Positions 1 through 7,377 of a DNA stretch of 26,147 nucleotides are shown here, one piece after another. Under the pieces are notes generated by a model. The model was not told the DNA's origin. It saw only the letters and a list, made by a program, of their open reading frames with translations, and did not search any database. Source of the stretch: DASXRU01 sp039933315 (lineage in GTDB: Bacteria > Acidobacteriota > Blastocatellia > Pyrinomonadales > Pyrinomonadaceae); contig JBDTOI010000045.1 of assembly GCA_039933315.1 (NCBI GenBank), forward strand, positions 1-26,147, written 5' to 3'. Every line of letters begins with the position of its first letter. Position 1 is the stretch's first letter. A program made the translations under genes and the position numbers.

Positions 1-29
1 GTTAGGAACGAATTGCTATAGCTCTACTT

Positions 30-320
30 CTATGTGCGAATTTCCGCCACGCGCCACTTGCCGCCTTCGCCCTTATTAAACCGGAACGCCGTTTCCACCT
101 GCGCCAACACCACGGCCGAGTTGCCCATGGGAGAAATCTCTTTGATTCGCACTGCGTCGGAAGGGAGCTCGATGCCGGCCAAACTGGCAATTAACTTTCG
201 CGCTTCCTTCGGCGTCAGGTCGGCGGCCGCGGTGGCCAGACGTTCGGTCTTAAACGCCAATACTCCCAGCACCAATAAGACCGGCAGTGAAACCAGCAAA
301 GTGAAACGTGGTCGAGTCAT
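30..320 (-). CDS. small membrane-anchored protein of unknown function
   Basis: I do not recognise a named family. From the ATG at 320 it encodes 96 residues: a short basic start, one hydrophobic segment (about residues 6-24) that could be a signal anchor or uncleaved signal peptide, then a small soluble domain ending in GKWRVAEIRT. That domain probably lies outside the cytoplasm. I chose the ATG at 320 because an AGGAG lies 7 nt upstream in the mRNA. The frame stays open to a TTG at 407, but that start would overlap the response-regulator gene by 23 nt and put a long basic leader before the hydrophobic segment. It is the last gene of the run pdxA, response regulator, this gene, all on one strand. 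It ends abruptly after a WR-AEIR segment, so it may be shorter than its homologues; this could not be tested. Confidence 0.6.
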   Translation of the reverse strand: MTRPRFTLLVSLPVLLVLGVLAFKTERLATAAADLTPKEARKLIASLAGIELPSDAVRIKEISPMGNSAVVLAQVETAFRFNKGEGGKWRVAEIRT

Positions 321-384
321 GAGCAAGCTCCTGGAAAGTCTGGTAACGATGCCGCCTGATCGCCGCCTCGCATTTGTGCCGGAT

Positions 385-795
385 TTACTTTTCTCCGCCT
401 TTGCCAATCAGCATGCGCAGCATGATTTGCAGTTGGGCAGTGGTAAACGGCTTGGGCAGAAACACGACAGCGCCGGCGGCAAAACTGTCGGAAGATAACT
501 TTGGATCCTGTTCCGCTGTCATCATCATTACCGGAATACGCATCAGCCGTTTTTCAGTCTTCATGTAGCGAACGAGTTCGGGCCCGGAGATATGGGGCAT
601 GACGACATCGAATACGGCGGCGGTAAAGTTTGTGTCGTCCTGCAAAATCTTGTAAGCCTCGCGTCCATCGCGAGCGGTAACGACCGTGTATCCTTCTTTC
701 TCAAGAATCGTGGTCACCAGGCGCAGTATGGCCGGGTCATCGTCAGCGACGATGATGCGACGAGCATCTTTGGTTACGTTTCGCGAATCGTTCAT
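385..795 (-). CDS. single-domain response regulator (CheY-like receiver)
   Basis: This 136-residue protein is a stand-alone receiver domain with no output domain. The acidic pocket is D18-D20 (ADDDP), the phospho-acceptor is D63 in FDVVMP, the switch Thr is T93 in MMTAE, and the conserved Lys is K115 in PKPF. All residues needed for phosphotransfer are present. Such proteins relay phosphate or act through protein contacts. No histidine kinase is encoded nearby, so its partner is unknown. It lies 20 bp downstream of pdxA on the same strand, so cotranscription is plausible. A purine-rich GAGAAG precedes the ATG. The receiver assignment is secure, but the pathway it serves cannot be read from this window. 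Confidence 0.93.
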   Translation of the reverse strand: MNDSRNVTKDARRIIVADDDPAILRLVTTILEKEGYTVVTARDGREAYKILQDDTNFTAAVFDVVMPHISGPELVRYMKTEKRLMRIPVMMMTAEQDPKLSSDSFAAGAVVFLPKPFTTAQLQIMLRMLIGKGGEK

Positions 796-815
796 GCTTC
801 TCTTTTCTCTTTCTA

Positions 816-1880
816 CTAGACCTCTACGGCGCGACTGCTTTCCCCGGCGCGCGCGGACAAATCTGCTGCCAGACTAATTGCTGCCACCATGCTGGAATGT
901 TCTGCCAGTCCCTTACCCGCAATATCGAATGCAGTCCCGTGATCCACGGACGTGCGAATGAAAGGCAGACCCAGCGTGACATTAACAGCCTCGCCAAAGG
1001 AAAGGCACTTCACCGGAATCATTGCCTGATCATGATAGCAGGCAATCACTGCGTCAAACTCGCCCCGCGAAGCGCGCAGGAAAACCGTGTCGGCGGGAAA
1101 CGGTCCCTGCACGTTGATTTCGTCGGCCGCGCGGCAGGCTGCAATTCCCGGGACAATTTCCGAGGCTTCTTCGACGCCGAAAAGACCTCCTTCGGCCCCG
1201 TGTGGATTGAGTGCCGCCATTGCCAGACGCGGACGCTCGATACCCCAGCGGCGCAACTCCTGATGCGCCAGCCGAATCCTCTTCTCCACCAGCTTACGCT
1301 CTACCAGCCTGATGGCTTCCGCGAGCGGGACGTGGGTGGACAACAGAACCACCCGCAGGTTCGCGGCCACGAAACCCATCGCGTAATCCTCGGCGCCGGT
1401 AAGATGCGCCAAAAATTCAGTGTGGCCGGGAAAACTATAGCCGCCCAGGAACAGCGCCCGTTTGTTAATTGGCGCCGTGGCAATTGCGTCGATGCACCCC
1501 GCGGCGCACAACTCAACGGCTGACTCAATGTAACCGGCAGCAGCCTTACCCGCAGCTCCTGATTCAATACCGGGTTCGATGTAACCGCCAATGTTGTCGA
1601 GGTGAAAGATGATGGGCGACTCGAGATTGTCTGGCAGGGGCTCGCCTTTGCGAACGATGTCATAGCCGCTCTGCAAATCCAGGGTGCGCGCGGTGTGGGC
1701 CAGCAGCTGCGCATCGCCAATGATGATCGGCAGGCAGACCCGGCGCACATCCTCGTCAGCCACGGCCTTTAGAACGACCTCCGGGCCAATTCCCGCCGGA
1801 TCACCCATCGTAATTCCGATGCGGGGCGGTTGCCGGCGCGATCGGCTTGCGTGGGTAGGACTGTGCGGCAAATCTGCCAT
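816..1880 (-). CDS. pdxA: 4-hydroxythreonine-4-phosphate dehydrogenase
   Basis: PdxA oxidises 4-phosphohydroxy-L-threonine with NAD in the DXP-dependent route to pyridoxal 5'-phosphate. The 354-residue product has the N-terminal GITMGDPAGIGPE motif (residues 22-34). Candidate metal-ligand histidines are H183 (STHVP), H227 (LNPHG) and H283 (CYHDQ), and PGHTEFLAHL lies at 151-160. Length matches the family apart from about 20 extra residues before GITMGDP; no strong ribosome-binding site marks the ATG at 1880, so the true start is not fixed. It sits 84 bp downstream of the Hfq-like gene. The PdxA/PdxA2 family also includes enzymes acting on four-carbon acid phosphates, but the close motif match favours the B6 role. 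Confidence 0.94.
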   Translation of the reverse strand: MADLPHSPTHASRSRRQPPRIGITMGDPAGIGPEVVLKAVADEDVRRVCLPIIIGDAQLLAHTARTLDLQSGYDIVRKGEPLPDNLESPIIFHLDNIGGYIEPGIESGAAGKAAAGYIESAVELCAAGCIDAIATAPINKRALFLGGYSFPGHTEFLAHLTGAEDYAMGFVAANLRVVLLSTHVPLAEAIRLVERKLVEKRIRLAHQELRRWGIERPRLAMAALNPHGAEGGLFGVEEASEIVPGIAACRAADEINVQGPFPADTVFLRASRGEFDAVIACYHDQAMIPVKCLSFGEAVNVTLGLPFIRTSVDHGTAFDIAGKGLAEHSSMVAAISLAADLSARAGESSRAVEV

Positions 1881-1964
1881 CGCTTAACACGGATGAGGTG
1901 GGCAGCGCAGTGACGATGAAGCCGGGCGCTCTATTTCATTCGTGTCCTGAAACTGCCGTGGACA

Positions 1965-2390
1965 CTATTGCGCCTCGCGTTCCTCAGCCTTGTACATGTA
2001 CTTGACGTTATGTTTGAGAACGAGAAGGTTCGGCGCCGCTTTACGATTTACCTTGAGGGCGCTGCGGTCATACCATTCGATGGTACCTTCAATCTCCTCG
2101 CCATCCTGAAGCACAATCACCATCGGAGTGTGCGCGTCAATTTGTTTCTTGTAATAAAAAATCTCGGCATTGGTTTCAATCGGGGGCGGTACGCGCTTAC
2201 GCACCTGGACGGCCGACGACGACGCTGGTTGCGCTGGACGTTGCGGAGCGTGGGACCCTCCATCATTGGCCACGCGCGGAGGAGCACTACCATTATGGCG
2301 TCGCTGCGGGGGCATTTCCCGGCCCTTCGCCTTAATGTCTGCCAAGGTTGTTCTTATGAGTTTGCGGTTCACTGTGACTTCTACCTCCAT
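1965..2390 (-). CDS. hfq: Hfq-like RNA chaperone with N-terminal extension
   Basis: The C-terminal half is an Sm/Hfq domain (about residues 73-135). The Sm1 part reads MVIVLQDGEEIEGTIEWYD, and Sm2 contains LVLKHNVKYMY, whose K126-H127 match the KH of the Hfq YKH motif. Hfq forms hexameric rings that pair small RNAs with mRNAs and affect RNA stability. Typical Hfq starts almost directly with the Sm fold and carries any disordered tail at the C-terminus. Here about 72 residues rich in Arg, Pro, Ser and Ala come first and the protein stops soon after Sm2. The ATG at 2390 has no clear ribosome-binding site; an internal ATG (residue 26) would shorten the extension by 25 residues. A stable hairpin lies just upstream. 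The Sm fold is clear; true Hfq function is inferred. Confidence 0.85.
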   Translation of the reverse strand: MEVEVTVNRKLIRTTLADIKAKGREMPPQRRHNGSAPPRVANDGGSHAPQRPAQPASSSAVQVRKRVPPPIETNAEIFYYKKQIDAHTPMVIVLQDGEEIEGTIEWYDRSALKVNRKAAPNLLVLKHNVKYMYKAEEREAQ

Positions 2391-2701
2391 CGGGTTAAGA
2401 CGGAATGCAAGCCCTTCCCTTTAAGGCACATTCCGGCACCATCTGAGCGTGATGGGGATTATTTACTTACTCTCGCAGGCGAAAGCCTTAGAGGAGAGAA
2501 AGTGGAAAACTTTTTAATCCGTAATGAAATATCAGGGATTGAGCGACATGCTACACGAGACAATTGAAAAAAGCAAAACGAGGAAGGGGTGTGTTGATTA
2601 TTGGGATCGACTAGTTAGTTGTCAGTGGTTAGTGGCCAGTTGCAATACGGGTGCTTGAGCCTGCTGCAACTAACTACTGACAACTGACAACTGACCACCA
2701 A
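2391..2701. other. hfq-ftsZ intergenic region (311 bp)
   Basis: No coding sequence is supported here. The hfq-proximal part holds the nested hairpin at 2401-2435 and a second small stem (CATC with GATG) just upstream of it. A weak candidate promoter reads TTGCTT, 17 bp, TAGCAT on the minus strand, with the -10 at about 2548-2553. The ftsZ-proximal part is the iterated heptamer inverted repeat at 2610-2706. The long gap and leader suggest hfq is transcribed separately from the dcw genes. Confidence 0.5.
2401..2435 (-). promoter_or_regulatory. predicted nested hairpin in the hfq 5' leader
   Basis: In the mRNA a 7-bp stem (CGGAATG with CATTCCG) encloses a second stem (GCCTT with AGGGC, one G-U pair) whose loop is AAAGGGA. 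The structure ends 10 nt before the hfq ATG at 2390. It could be an autoregulatory site, since Hfq can bind its own leader in other bacteria, or a ribosome-access control. It matches no riboswitch class I can name. The base pairing is visible; the function is inference. Confidence 0.35.
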
Positions 2702-2706
2702 CTAGT
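2610..2706. repeat. inverted repeat built of degenerate heptamers, at the ftsZ 3' end
   Basis: The left arm (2610-2643) starts with ACTAGT and continues as heptamers of the type TTAGTTG, TCAGTGG, TTAGTGG, CCAGTTG. The right arm (2664-2706) is the inverted counterpart with five units of the same type, ending in ACTAGT. Both arms close on TGCA around a 20-bp centre. The right ACTAGT includes the ftsZ stop codon. Transcribed, it would fold into a long imperfect hairpin and might act as an ftsZ terminator or 3' stabiliser. The same unit family recurs at 24177-24290. Confidence 0.85.
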
Positions 2707-3853
2707 CCGCTTTCTTGCGGATGAAAGTTGGCACGTCCAGATCTTCCGTACGCGCATTTACTCCGGTACGAGTTAGATCATCGCCGGGGCGCTGCGTGTA
2801 GCGCGGGGGGGCGGCTGGTTGGGGCACGCTCGCAGGTGGTGCGATCATCGATACGGCTTCGTGCGTAAAGCCGGTAGCGATGACTGTGATCTTCATCTCA
2901 TCACGCATGGTCTCGTCGATCACGGCGCCAAAGATGATGTTCGCATCTTCGTCGGCAGCTTCGCGGATCATCGAGGCGGCTTCATTGACTTCGTAAAGCG
3001 TCAGGTCGGGCCCGCCCGTAATATTTATCAACACTCCGCGCGCGCCCTGAATCGTGGCTTCTTCCAGCAGCGGCGAAGAAATCGCCTGCTGCGTGGCTTC
3101 GATCGCGCGGTTCGGTCCGCTAGCGCGACCGGCGCCCATCAACGCCAGGCCCATACCGGCCATAATTGTCTTCACATCCGCGAAATCCAGATTGATCAAG
3201 CCGGAAACAGTTATCAGATCGCTAATCCCCTGTACGGCCTGTCGCAGCACATCGTCGGCTACGCGGAACGCATCACCGAGCGGGGCATTCTTGTCCACCG
3301 TGTGCAGCAAACGCTCATTTGGGATCGTAATCACGGTGTCCACGCACTCGTGCAGCTCCCGCAGTCCCTCTTCGGCTTGCAGCATCCGGCGCCGGCCTTC
3401 GAAGTGAAACGGCTTGGTAACCACGGCCACAGTCAGGGCATTAAGTTCGGTCGCCAGCGACGCGATGATTGGTGCTCCGCCCGTCCCCGTGCCGCCTCCC
3501 AGACCGGTGGTGACAAAGACCATGTCCGCGCCTTCCAGCACCTCGATGATCTTATCCGTATCTTCCAGGGCAGCTTCGCGGCCGACGTTTGGATTGGCGC
3601 CTGCGCCGAGGCCTTTAGTAAGCCGGCCTCCGAGCTGAATCTTGATAGGGGCCTTCGATCGCTTCAAGGCCTGGAGATCGGTGTTCGCCACCAGAAACTC
3701 GATACCCTCGATGCCGGCATCGATCATTCGATTCACGGCGTTGCCGCCTCCGCCACCGATCCCGATCACTTTAATGCGCGCCCCGGTGATTGGTGGCTCG
3801 TCATCGATGAAGATATTGATGCCTTTGGCGGGTTCGCGGACTTCTGGTGTCAT
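2702..3853 (-). CDS. ftsZ: cell division GTPase FtsZ
   Basis: FtsZ is the tubulin-like GTPase that polymerises into the Z ring. From the ATG at 3853 the product is 383 residues. It has the Rossmann start VIGIGGGGGNAVN (29-41), the tubulin signature GGGTGTG (119-125), the T7-loop NLDFADVK that completes the neighbouring active site, and the conserved C-terminal peptide DLDVPTFIRKKAD, which binds FtsA and other tethers after a short Pro-rich linker. I chose 3853 because AGGGAG lies 5 nt upstream; the frame is open to 3925 but that stretch looks non-coding. It follows ftsA after 133 bp, so extra regulation in that gap is possible. The stop codon lies inside a repeat element. Confidence 0.98.
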   Translation of the reverse strand: MTPEVREPAKGINIFIDDEPPITGARIKVIGIGGGGGNAVNRMIDAGIEGIEFLVANTDLQALKRSKAPIKIQLGGRLTKGLGAGANPNVGREAALEDTDKIIEVLEGADMVFVTTGLGGGTGTGGAPIIASLATELNALTVAVVTKPFHFEGRRRMLQAEEGLRELHECVDTVITIPNERLLHTVDKNAPLGDAFRVADDVLRQAVQGISDLITVSGLINLDFADVKTIMAGMGLALMGAGRASGPNRAIEATQQAISSPLLEEATIQGARGVLINITGGPDLTLYEVNEAASMIREAADEDANIIFGAVIDETMRDEMKITVIATGFTHEAVSMIAPPASVPQPAAPPRYTQRPGDDLTRTGVNARTEDLDVPTFIRKKAD

Positions 3854-3986
3854 ACTTACTCCCTCTCTCCCAAAGCGGGAAGCCTTCCAGGGCCGTTTGC
3901 GTTTATATTGGGCTGGTTCCGTCATAGGCGTCTATATCTAGGGACTACATATTGTGCCGATCGGCGCGCCAGCATACAACAACTTG

Positions 3987-5249
3987 TCAAATAATACTAC
4001 TGAAACGATTGCGAAACTTTGAAACAAAGTGCGTCAGCTTACCGGTAGTGCCGCGTTTTACTGCTCCCGCGCGCAGTTCCAACGTCTGTGCTCTTTGCGA
4101 AACGAGTGCGAGTCCCGCGGCCGCTGCCCACGAAGGACTCTGAATGTCTTCGACCAGACCGCCGAAGCGGTCGCGTTCGGGATAACCAAGGCGTACCGGC
4201 GCGTCGAAAACCTGTTCCGCGATCTCGACCATTCCTTCCAACAACGCGCCTCCGCCAGTCAACACTACGCCGCTGGATAACTGTCGCTCCCAACCTGAGT
4301 CTTTGATCTCATCGGCCACATGCATGAGAACTTCTTCCGCGCGTGGTTGCAGGATGTCGCAGAGAATCTGGCGCGAAAGTTGTCGCGGCGCGCGGCCGCC
4401 GACTGAAGGCACTTCAACCAACTCACCTCGCTGTGAATCTGACAGCGACCCGCTTGAGGCACAGCCCACCGCCCGTTTGATTCTCTCCGCTTCAGGGATG
4501 GGGGTACGTAAGCCAAATGCGATGTCGTTGGTGAAGTGTGATCCGCCCAGCGGAAACACTGCCGTGTGCTGCACTGCCCCCCGCTGGTAAACGACCAAGC
4601 CCGTTGTTTCGGCGCCAATATCCACCAGGGCCGCGCCGAATTCCTTATCGTCATCGCTGAGCGAGGCTTCGGCAGCCGCCAGCTGCTCCAGCACCATGTC
4701 GGCGACGACCAACCCGGCGCGATTTACGGCGTTAATGGCGTTCTGCCGGGCTGTGACAGGGCTTGTGACGATGTGCACTTTGACGGCCAGGCGGGCGCCC
4801 ATCATGCCAATCGGATCATTGATGCCGTCCTGGTCATCCACGATGAACTCCTGCGGCAGACGATCCACAATCTCTCGCCCTGCCGGCAATTGGATCGCGC
4901 AGGCGGAATCAATAGCTCGCCGCACATCATCGGGAACGATTTCGCGATCGCGACCGGAAATAGCGACGATGGCCTGGCCGTTGAAGCCGATGATGTGGGA
5001 TCCCGCGAGATTGATAGTTACTTCTTCTGCCTCCACTCCACTCATTCTTTCCGCCTCTTCGACCGCGCGCTTGATAGCATCTACCGCTGCGTCCGGATTT
5101 ACGATCACACCCTTGCGCAGGCCACGCGCTTCCGACTCGCCAATGCCGATGATGTCCAACAATCCGGCCTCACCGGGCTCGCCGACGATACATGTGACCT
5201 TACTGGTCCCGATGTCTAATCCCACCGTGTGGTGTGCGCGCTTGGCCAT
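3987..5249 (-). CDS. ftsA: cell division protein FtsA
   Basis: FtsA is the actin-like ATPase that anchors FtsZ filaments to the inner face of the cytoplasmic membrane and recruits later divisome proteins. The 420-residue product shows phosphate-1 motif GLDIGTSK (10-17), the internal 1C domain, a second phosphate motif VDIGAETTG, and the adenosine motif VVLTGGGALLEG. Its last residues (HFVSKFRNRFSSII) form a basic amphipathic helix expected to be the membrane-targeting sequence. AAGGAG lies 9 nt before the ATG. It is 28 bp downstream of ftsQ, and the order ftsQ-ftsA-ftsZ is the common one. Confidence 0.97.
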   Translation of the reverse strand: MAKRAHHTVGLDIGTSKVTCIVGEPGEAGLLDIIGIGESEARGLRKGVIVNPDAAVDAIKRAVEEAERMSGVEAEEVTINLAGSHIIGFNGQAIVAISGRDREIVPDDVRRAIDSACAIQLPAGREIVDRLPQEFIVDDQDGINDPIGMMGARLAVKVHIVTSPVTARQNAINAVNRAGLVVADMVLEQLAAAEASLSDDDKEFGAALVDIGAETTGLVVYQRGAVQHTAVFPLGGSHFTNDIAFGLRTPIPEAERIKRAVGCASSGSLSDSQRGELVEVPSVGGRAPRQLSRQILCDILQPRAEEVLMHVADEIKDSGWERQLSSGVVLTGGGALLEGMVEIAEQVFDAPVRLGYPERDRFGGLVEDIQSPSWAAAAGLALVSQRAQTLELRAGAVKRGTTGKLTHFVSKFRNRFSSII

Positions 5250-5277
5250 TCAGCTTTGCTCCTTATTGTCGCGGGCC

Positions 5278-6378
5278 TCAGCCAACGCGACGCGACCGGG
5301 TCAGGGCCCTGGCCTCGTCACGTGATTTGCTTTTGTCGCCGGACCTCTCTGTTGCTTTTATGGCCTTTGCCTTCACAGTATTTCTTCCTCGCAAGCCAGC
5401 GCCGCTTGTTTGCCTGTGGGGGACCTGCGGCGCTAACTCCGGGTTCCCCGTATCGCTCCCACTGATGTCTCCCTCAGCCGCAACCTGCGCGCCCGTACCA
5501 TAACCAACAATCGCGCGCGTGCCCTGGGTAACGTCCACGTAAGTAATTAGTGATCCCTGTGGTACCTGGCGATAGCCATCGAGGACTTTGAGCGCTTCTC
5601 TTAAGCGCTTGCCCAGATCCTGCCCCCCTAGCCGCAGTTCGATTTGTGAATCGGCGCCTGCCAGTTGGGCTCGAATGTCACGCACATCGATTAAGTTCAC
5701 TTCACTAACTCGTTCCGACAAACCGGCGGCGTCCCACTCACGCGCTAGTTGCACATACTTTTGAATGCGTTCGACATTTTCAGTGCGGGCTTCCTCGCCG
5801 GCGTCTTCATTCCATCCTCGTATGAAGAAAGAGGGGATGTGATCCGTTGGCGCCATCTCACCAAGCACAACCGCGTCTTCGTCGGTCCAGACGAAATGCC
5901 CGGCCGCGGTGCGCACCACGCCGGCCGGAACACGCTCAGTGATCCGCACACGCAAGCGGTCCGGCAGGACGCGCGTGACGACCGCAGTCTTTACGCCTGG
6001 CAGCCGCTCCAGTTCGTCACTCATAGCCCGTAGATTCGCCTGCCATACGCCGTCTTTCCCTGCGGCGCGCCGCACCAGCGTCCCAATCTCGTCCGCCGAC
6101 GTGCGCGACGTTCCCGATACATCAACCCGTCGAACTTGGAACAACGAAGCTGACGAGGCAGTGCGGTAGCCGACAAAAACCAGAATCGCGGCACTGATAA
6201 CCAGGACTATCCTGGCGGCCATGGGGAGGTAGGCATAGACGCGACGCAGCACGCTACTCTTGGCGCGTTCTCCATTGCCCCGATCGCGACGCGCAGGCCT
6301 TTGCATGAAAGTCGCCGAACGGGGTTTGGCAGGCGGAGTGCGCCGCGAACTCCTGGCTGTGATTACTTGTTCTTTCAA
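5278..6378 (-). CDS. ftsQ: cell division protein FtsQ/DivIB
   Basis: FtsQ is a bitopic protein linking early cytoplasmic and late periplasmic divisome parts. The 366-residue product has a basic cytoplasmic head of about 50 residues, one membrane segment (about 55-72), a POTRA domain starting with FQVRRVDVSG (about 81-150), and the FtsQ beta domain ending near ITYVDVTQGT. A further basic, Gln/Ser/Lys-rich tail of about 75 residues follows and looks disordered. The start is a TTG at 6378 with AAGGGA 9 nt upstream; the first in-frame ATG (codon 25) has no ribosome-binding site. It lies 18 bp downstream of murB. The identity is firm from domain order and operon position, although this family is weakly conserved in sequence. 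Confidence 0.92.
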   Translation of the reverse strand: MKEQVITARSSRRTPPAKPRSATFMQRPARRDRGNGERAKSSVLRRVYAYLPMAARIVLVISAAILVFVGYRTASSASLFQVRRVDVSGTSRTSADEIGTLVRRAAGKDGVWQANLRAMSDELERLPGVKTAVVTRVLPDRLRVRITERVPAGVVRTAAGHFVWTDEDAVVLGEMAPTDHIPSFFIRGWNEDAGEEARTENVERIQKYVQLAREWDAAGLSERVSEVNLIDVRDIRAQLAGADSQIELRLGGQDLGKRLREALKVLDGYRQVPQGSLITYVDVTQGTRAIVGYGTGAQVAAEGDISGSDTGNPELAPQVPHRQTSGAGLRGRNTVKAKAIKATERSGDKSKSRDEARALTRSRRVG

Positions 6379-6396
6379 GAGCGTTCGTCCCTTTCG

Positions 6397-7371
6397 TTAG
6401 TCTTCATCAAGGCTTCCGGCCTGGGGCCGCGAGCGCCACAACTCGACCTCGTATTCCAGATCGATGCCGTGCTCGCGTTTGACGCGCTCGCGAATCTCTT
6501 CCGCCAGCGCCATCGCATCTGAGGCTTGCGCGTTGTCGCCTTCGGTCACGATAAAGTTCGCGTGCTTGGGCGAAACTACTGCGCCGCCGCGGCGTGATCC
6601 CTTCATGCCCATCTCATCGATGATCTTTCCCGTGCCGATGGCGCTGTCCGGCGGGTTCTTAAAGAAACAGCCGGCCGAGCGCGCGCCGTGTGGTTGGGTC
6701 GCCAAACGTTTGCTCTTGGCCTCTTCCATTCGCTCGCGTATTTGCTCTGGATCATCCGGCTGCAATCGCAGTGTTCCACCGAGCAGCAACTCACCTTCAC
6801 GGAAAGAGGTGTGGCGATAGTTCCAGGTAACCTCGCTGCCGGGAACCTCCACTACGCGACCGGCGCGGGCCACTCTGACAGTCTCCGTGACGGTGCCGAT
6901 TTCGTGCCCGTACGCACCAGCATTCATCCAAAGGGCTCCTCCGACGGTCCCGGGAATTCCTCCCAAACCTTCTATGCCGGCCAGCCCTTGCCGGCCCGCC
7001 TCAATACATAAGCGTGGCAGCGAATAACCCGCGCTGACTGAAACTCGATCACCAGCAAACCGGGCTTCGCCTTTCAACTCTTTCAAACTGACGACGACGT
7101 AGTGATGATCATCGTCATCAGCCAGCACGTTGCTGCCGGATCCAAGCGCGCGCCACGCCACCCCTGCCTTATCCAACGCATCTACCACTGCCGCCGCCTG
7201 ATCCTCCGTTTCCGGAGAAATGACCCAGTCAATTGCGCCGCCCACGCGTAAACTTGTTAACTCGGCAAAACGCCGGCCTCGCTCAGCGCTCACCTTCAAC
7301 CGGCGGGCAATCTCTGCGATAGCCTGATCGCGTTTAGCTAAATCCAAACCGTTGAGCGTTTCGCTGGCCAT
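6397..7371 (-). CDS. murB: UDP-N-acetylenolpyruvoylglucosamine reductase
   Basis: MurB reduces UDP-GlcNAc-enolpyruvate to UDP-MurNAc with NADPH and FAD, in the cytoplasm. The 324-residue protein has the FAD-binding segments TSLRVGGAIDWV, ALGSGSNVL and GIEGLGGIPGTVGGALWMNAGAYG (given here in parts: GIEGLGGIPG, TVGGALWMNAG). The catalytic loop reads SAGCFFKNPP, so the proton donor that is Ser in E. coli is Cys here, a substitution I know from other family members. HGIDLEYEVELW near the C-terminus carries the conserved Glu. Its ATG lies 6 nt after the murC stop, which argues for translational coupling. Codon usage and orientation match the rest of the cluster. Confidence 0.97.
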   Translation of the reverse strand: MASETLNGLDLAKRDQAIAEIARRLKVSAERGRRFAELTSLRVGGAIDWVISPETEDQAAAVVDALDKAGVAWRALGSGSNVLADDDDHHYVVVSLKELKGEARFAGDRVSVSAGYSLPRLCIEAGRQGLAGIEGLGGIPGTVGGALWMNAGAYGHEIGTVTETVRVARAGRVVEVPGSEVTWNYRHTSFREGELLLGGTLRLQPDDPEQIRERMEEAKSKRLATQPHGARSAGCFFKNPPDSAIGTGKIIDEMGMKGSRRGGAVVSPKHANFIVTEGDNAQASDAMALAEEIRERVKREHGIDLEYEVELWRSRPQAGSLDED

Positions 7372-7377
7372 AAAACT

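Noticed and set aside
897..1523. 208-residue plus-strand open frame opposite pdxA
   Set aside because: It lies wholly within pdxA and shows no domain.
2391..2440. resemblance of the AAAGGGAA segment before hfq to a cobalamin riboswitch
   Set aside because: Only that short purine run matches; the rest of the B12-box architecture is absent and hfq is not a B12-linked gene.
3854..3925. 24-codon N-terminal extension of FtsZ
   Set aside because: The strong ribosome-binding site belongs to the ATG at 3853, and the extension is unlike any FtsZ N-terminus.
2819..3994. 391-residue plus-strand open frame opposite ftsZ
   Set aside because: It mirrors the ftsZ codons, has no recognisable motif, and the minus-strand FtsZ is certain.
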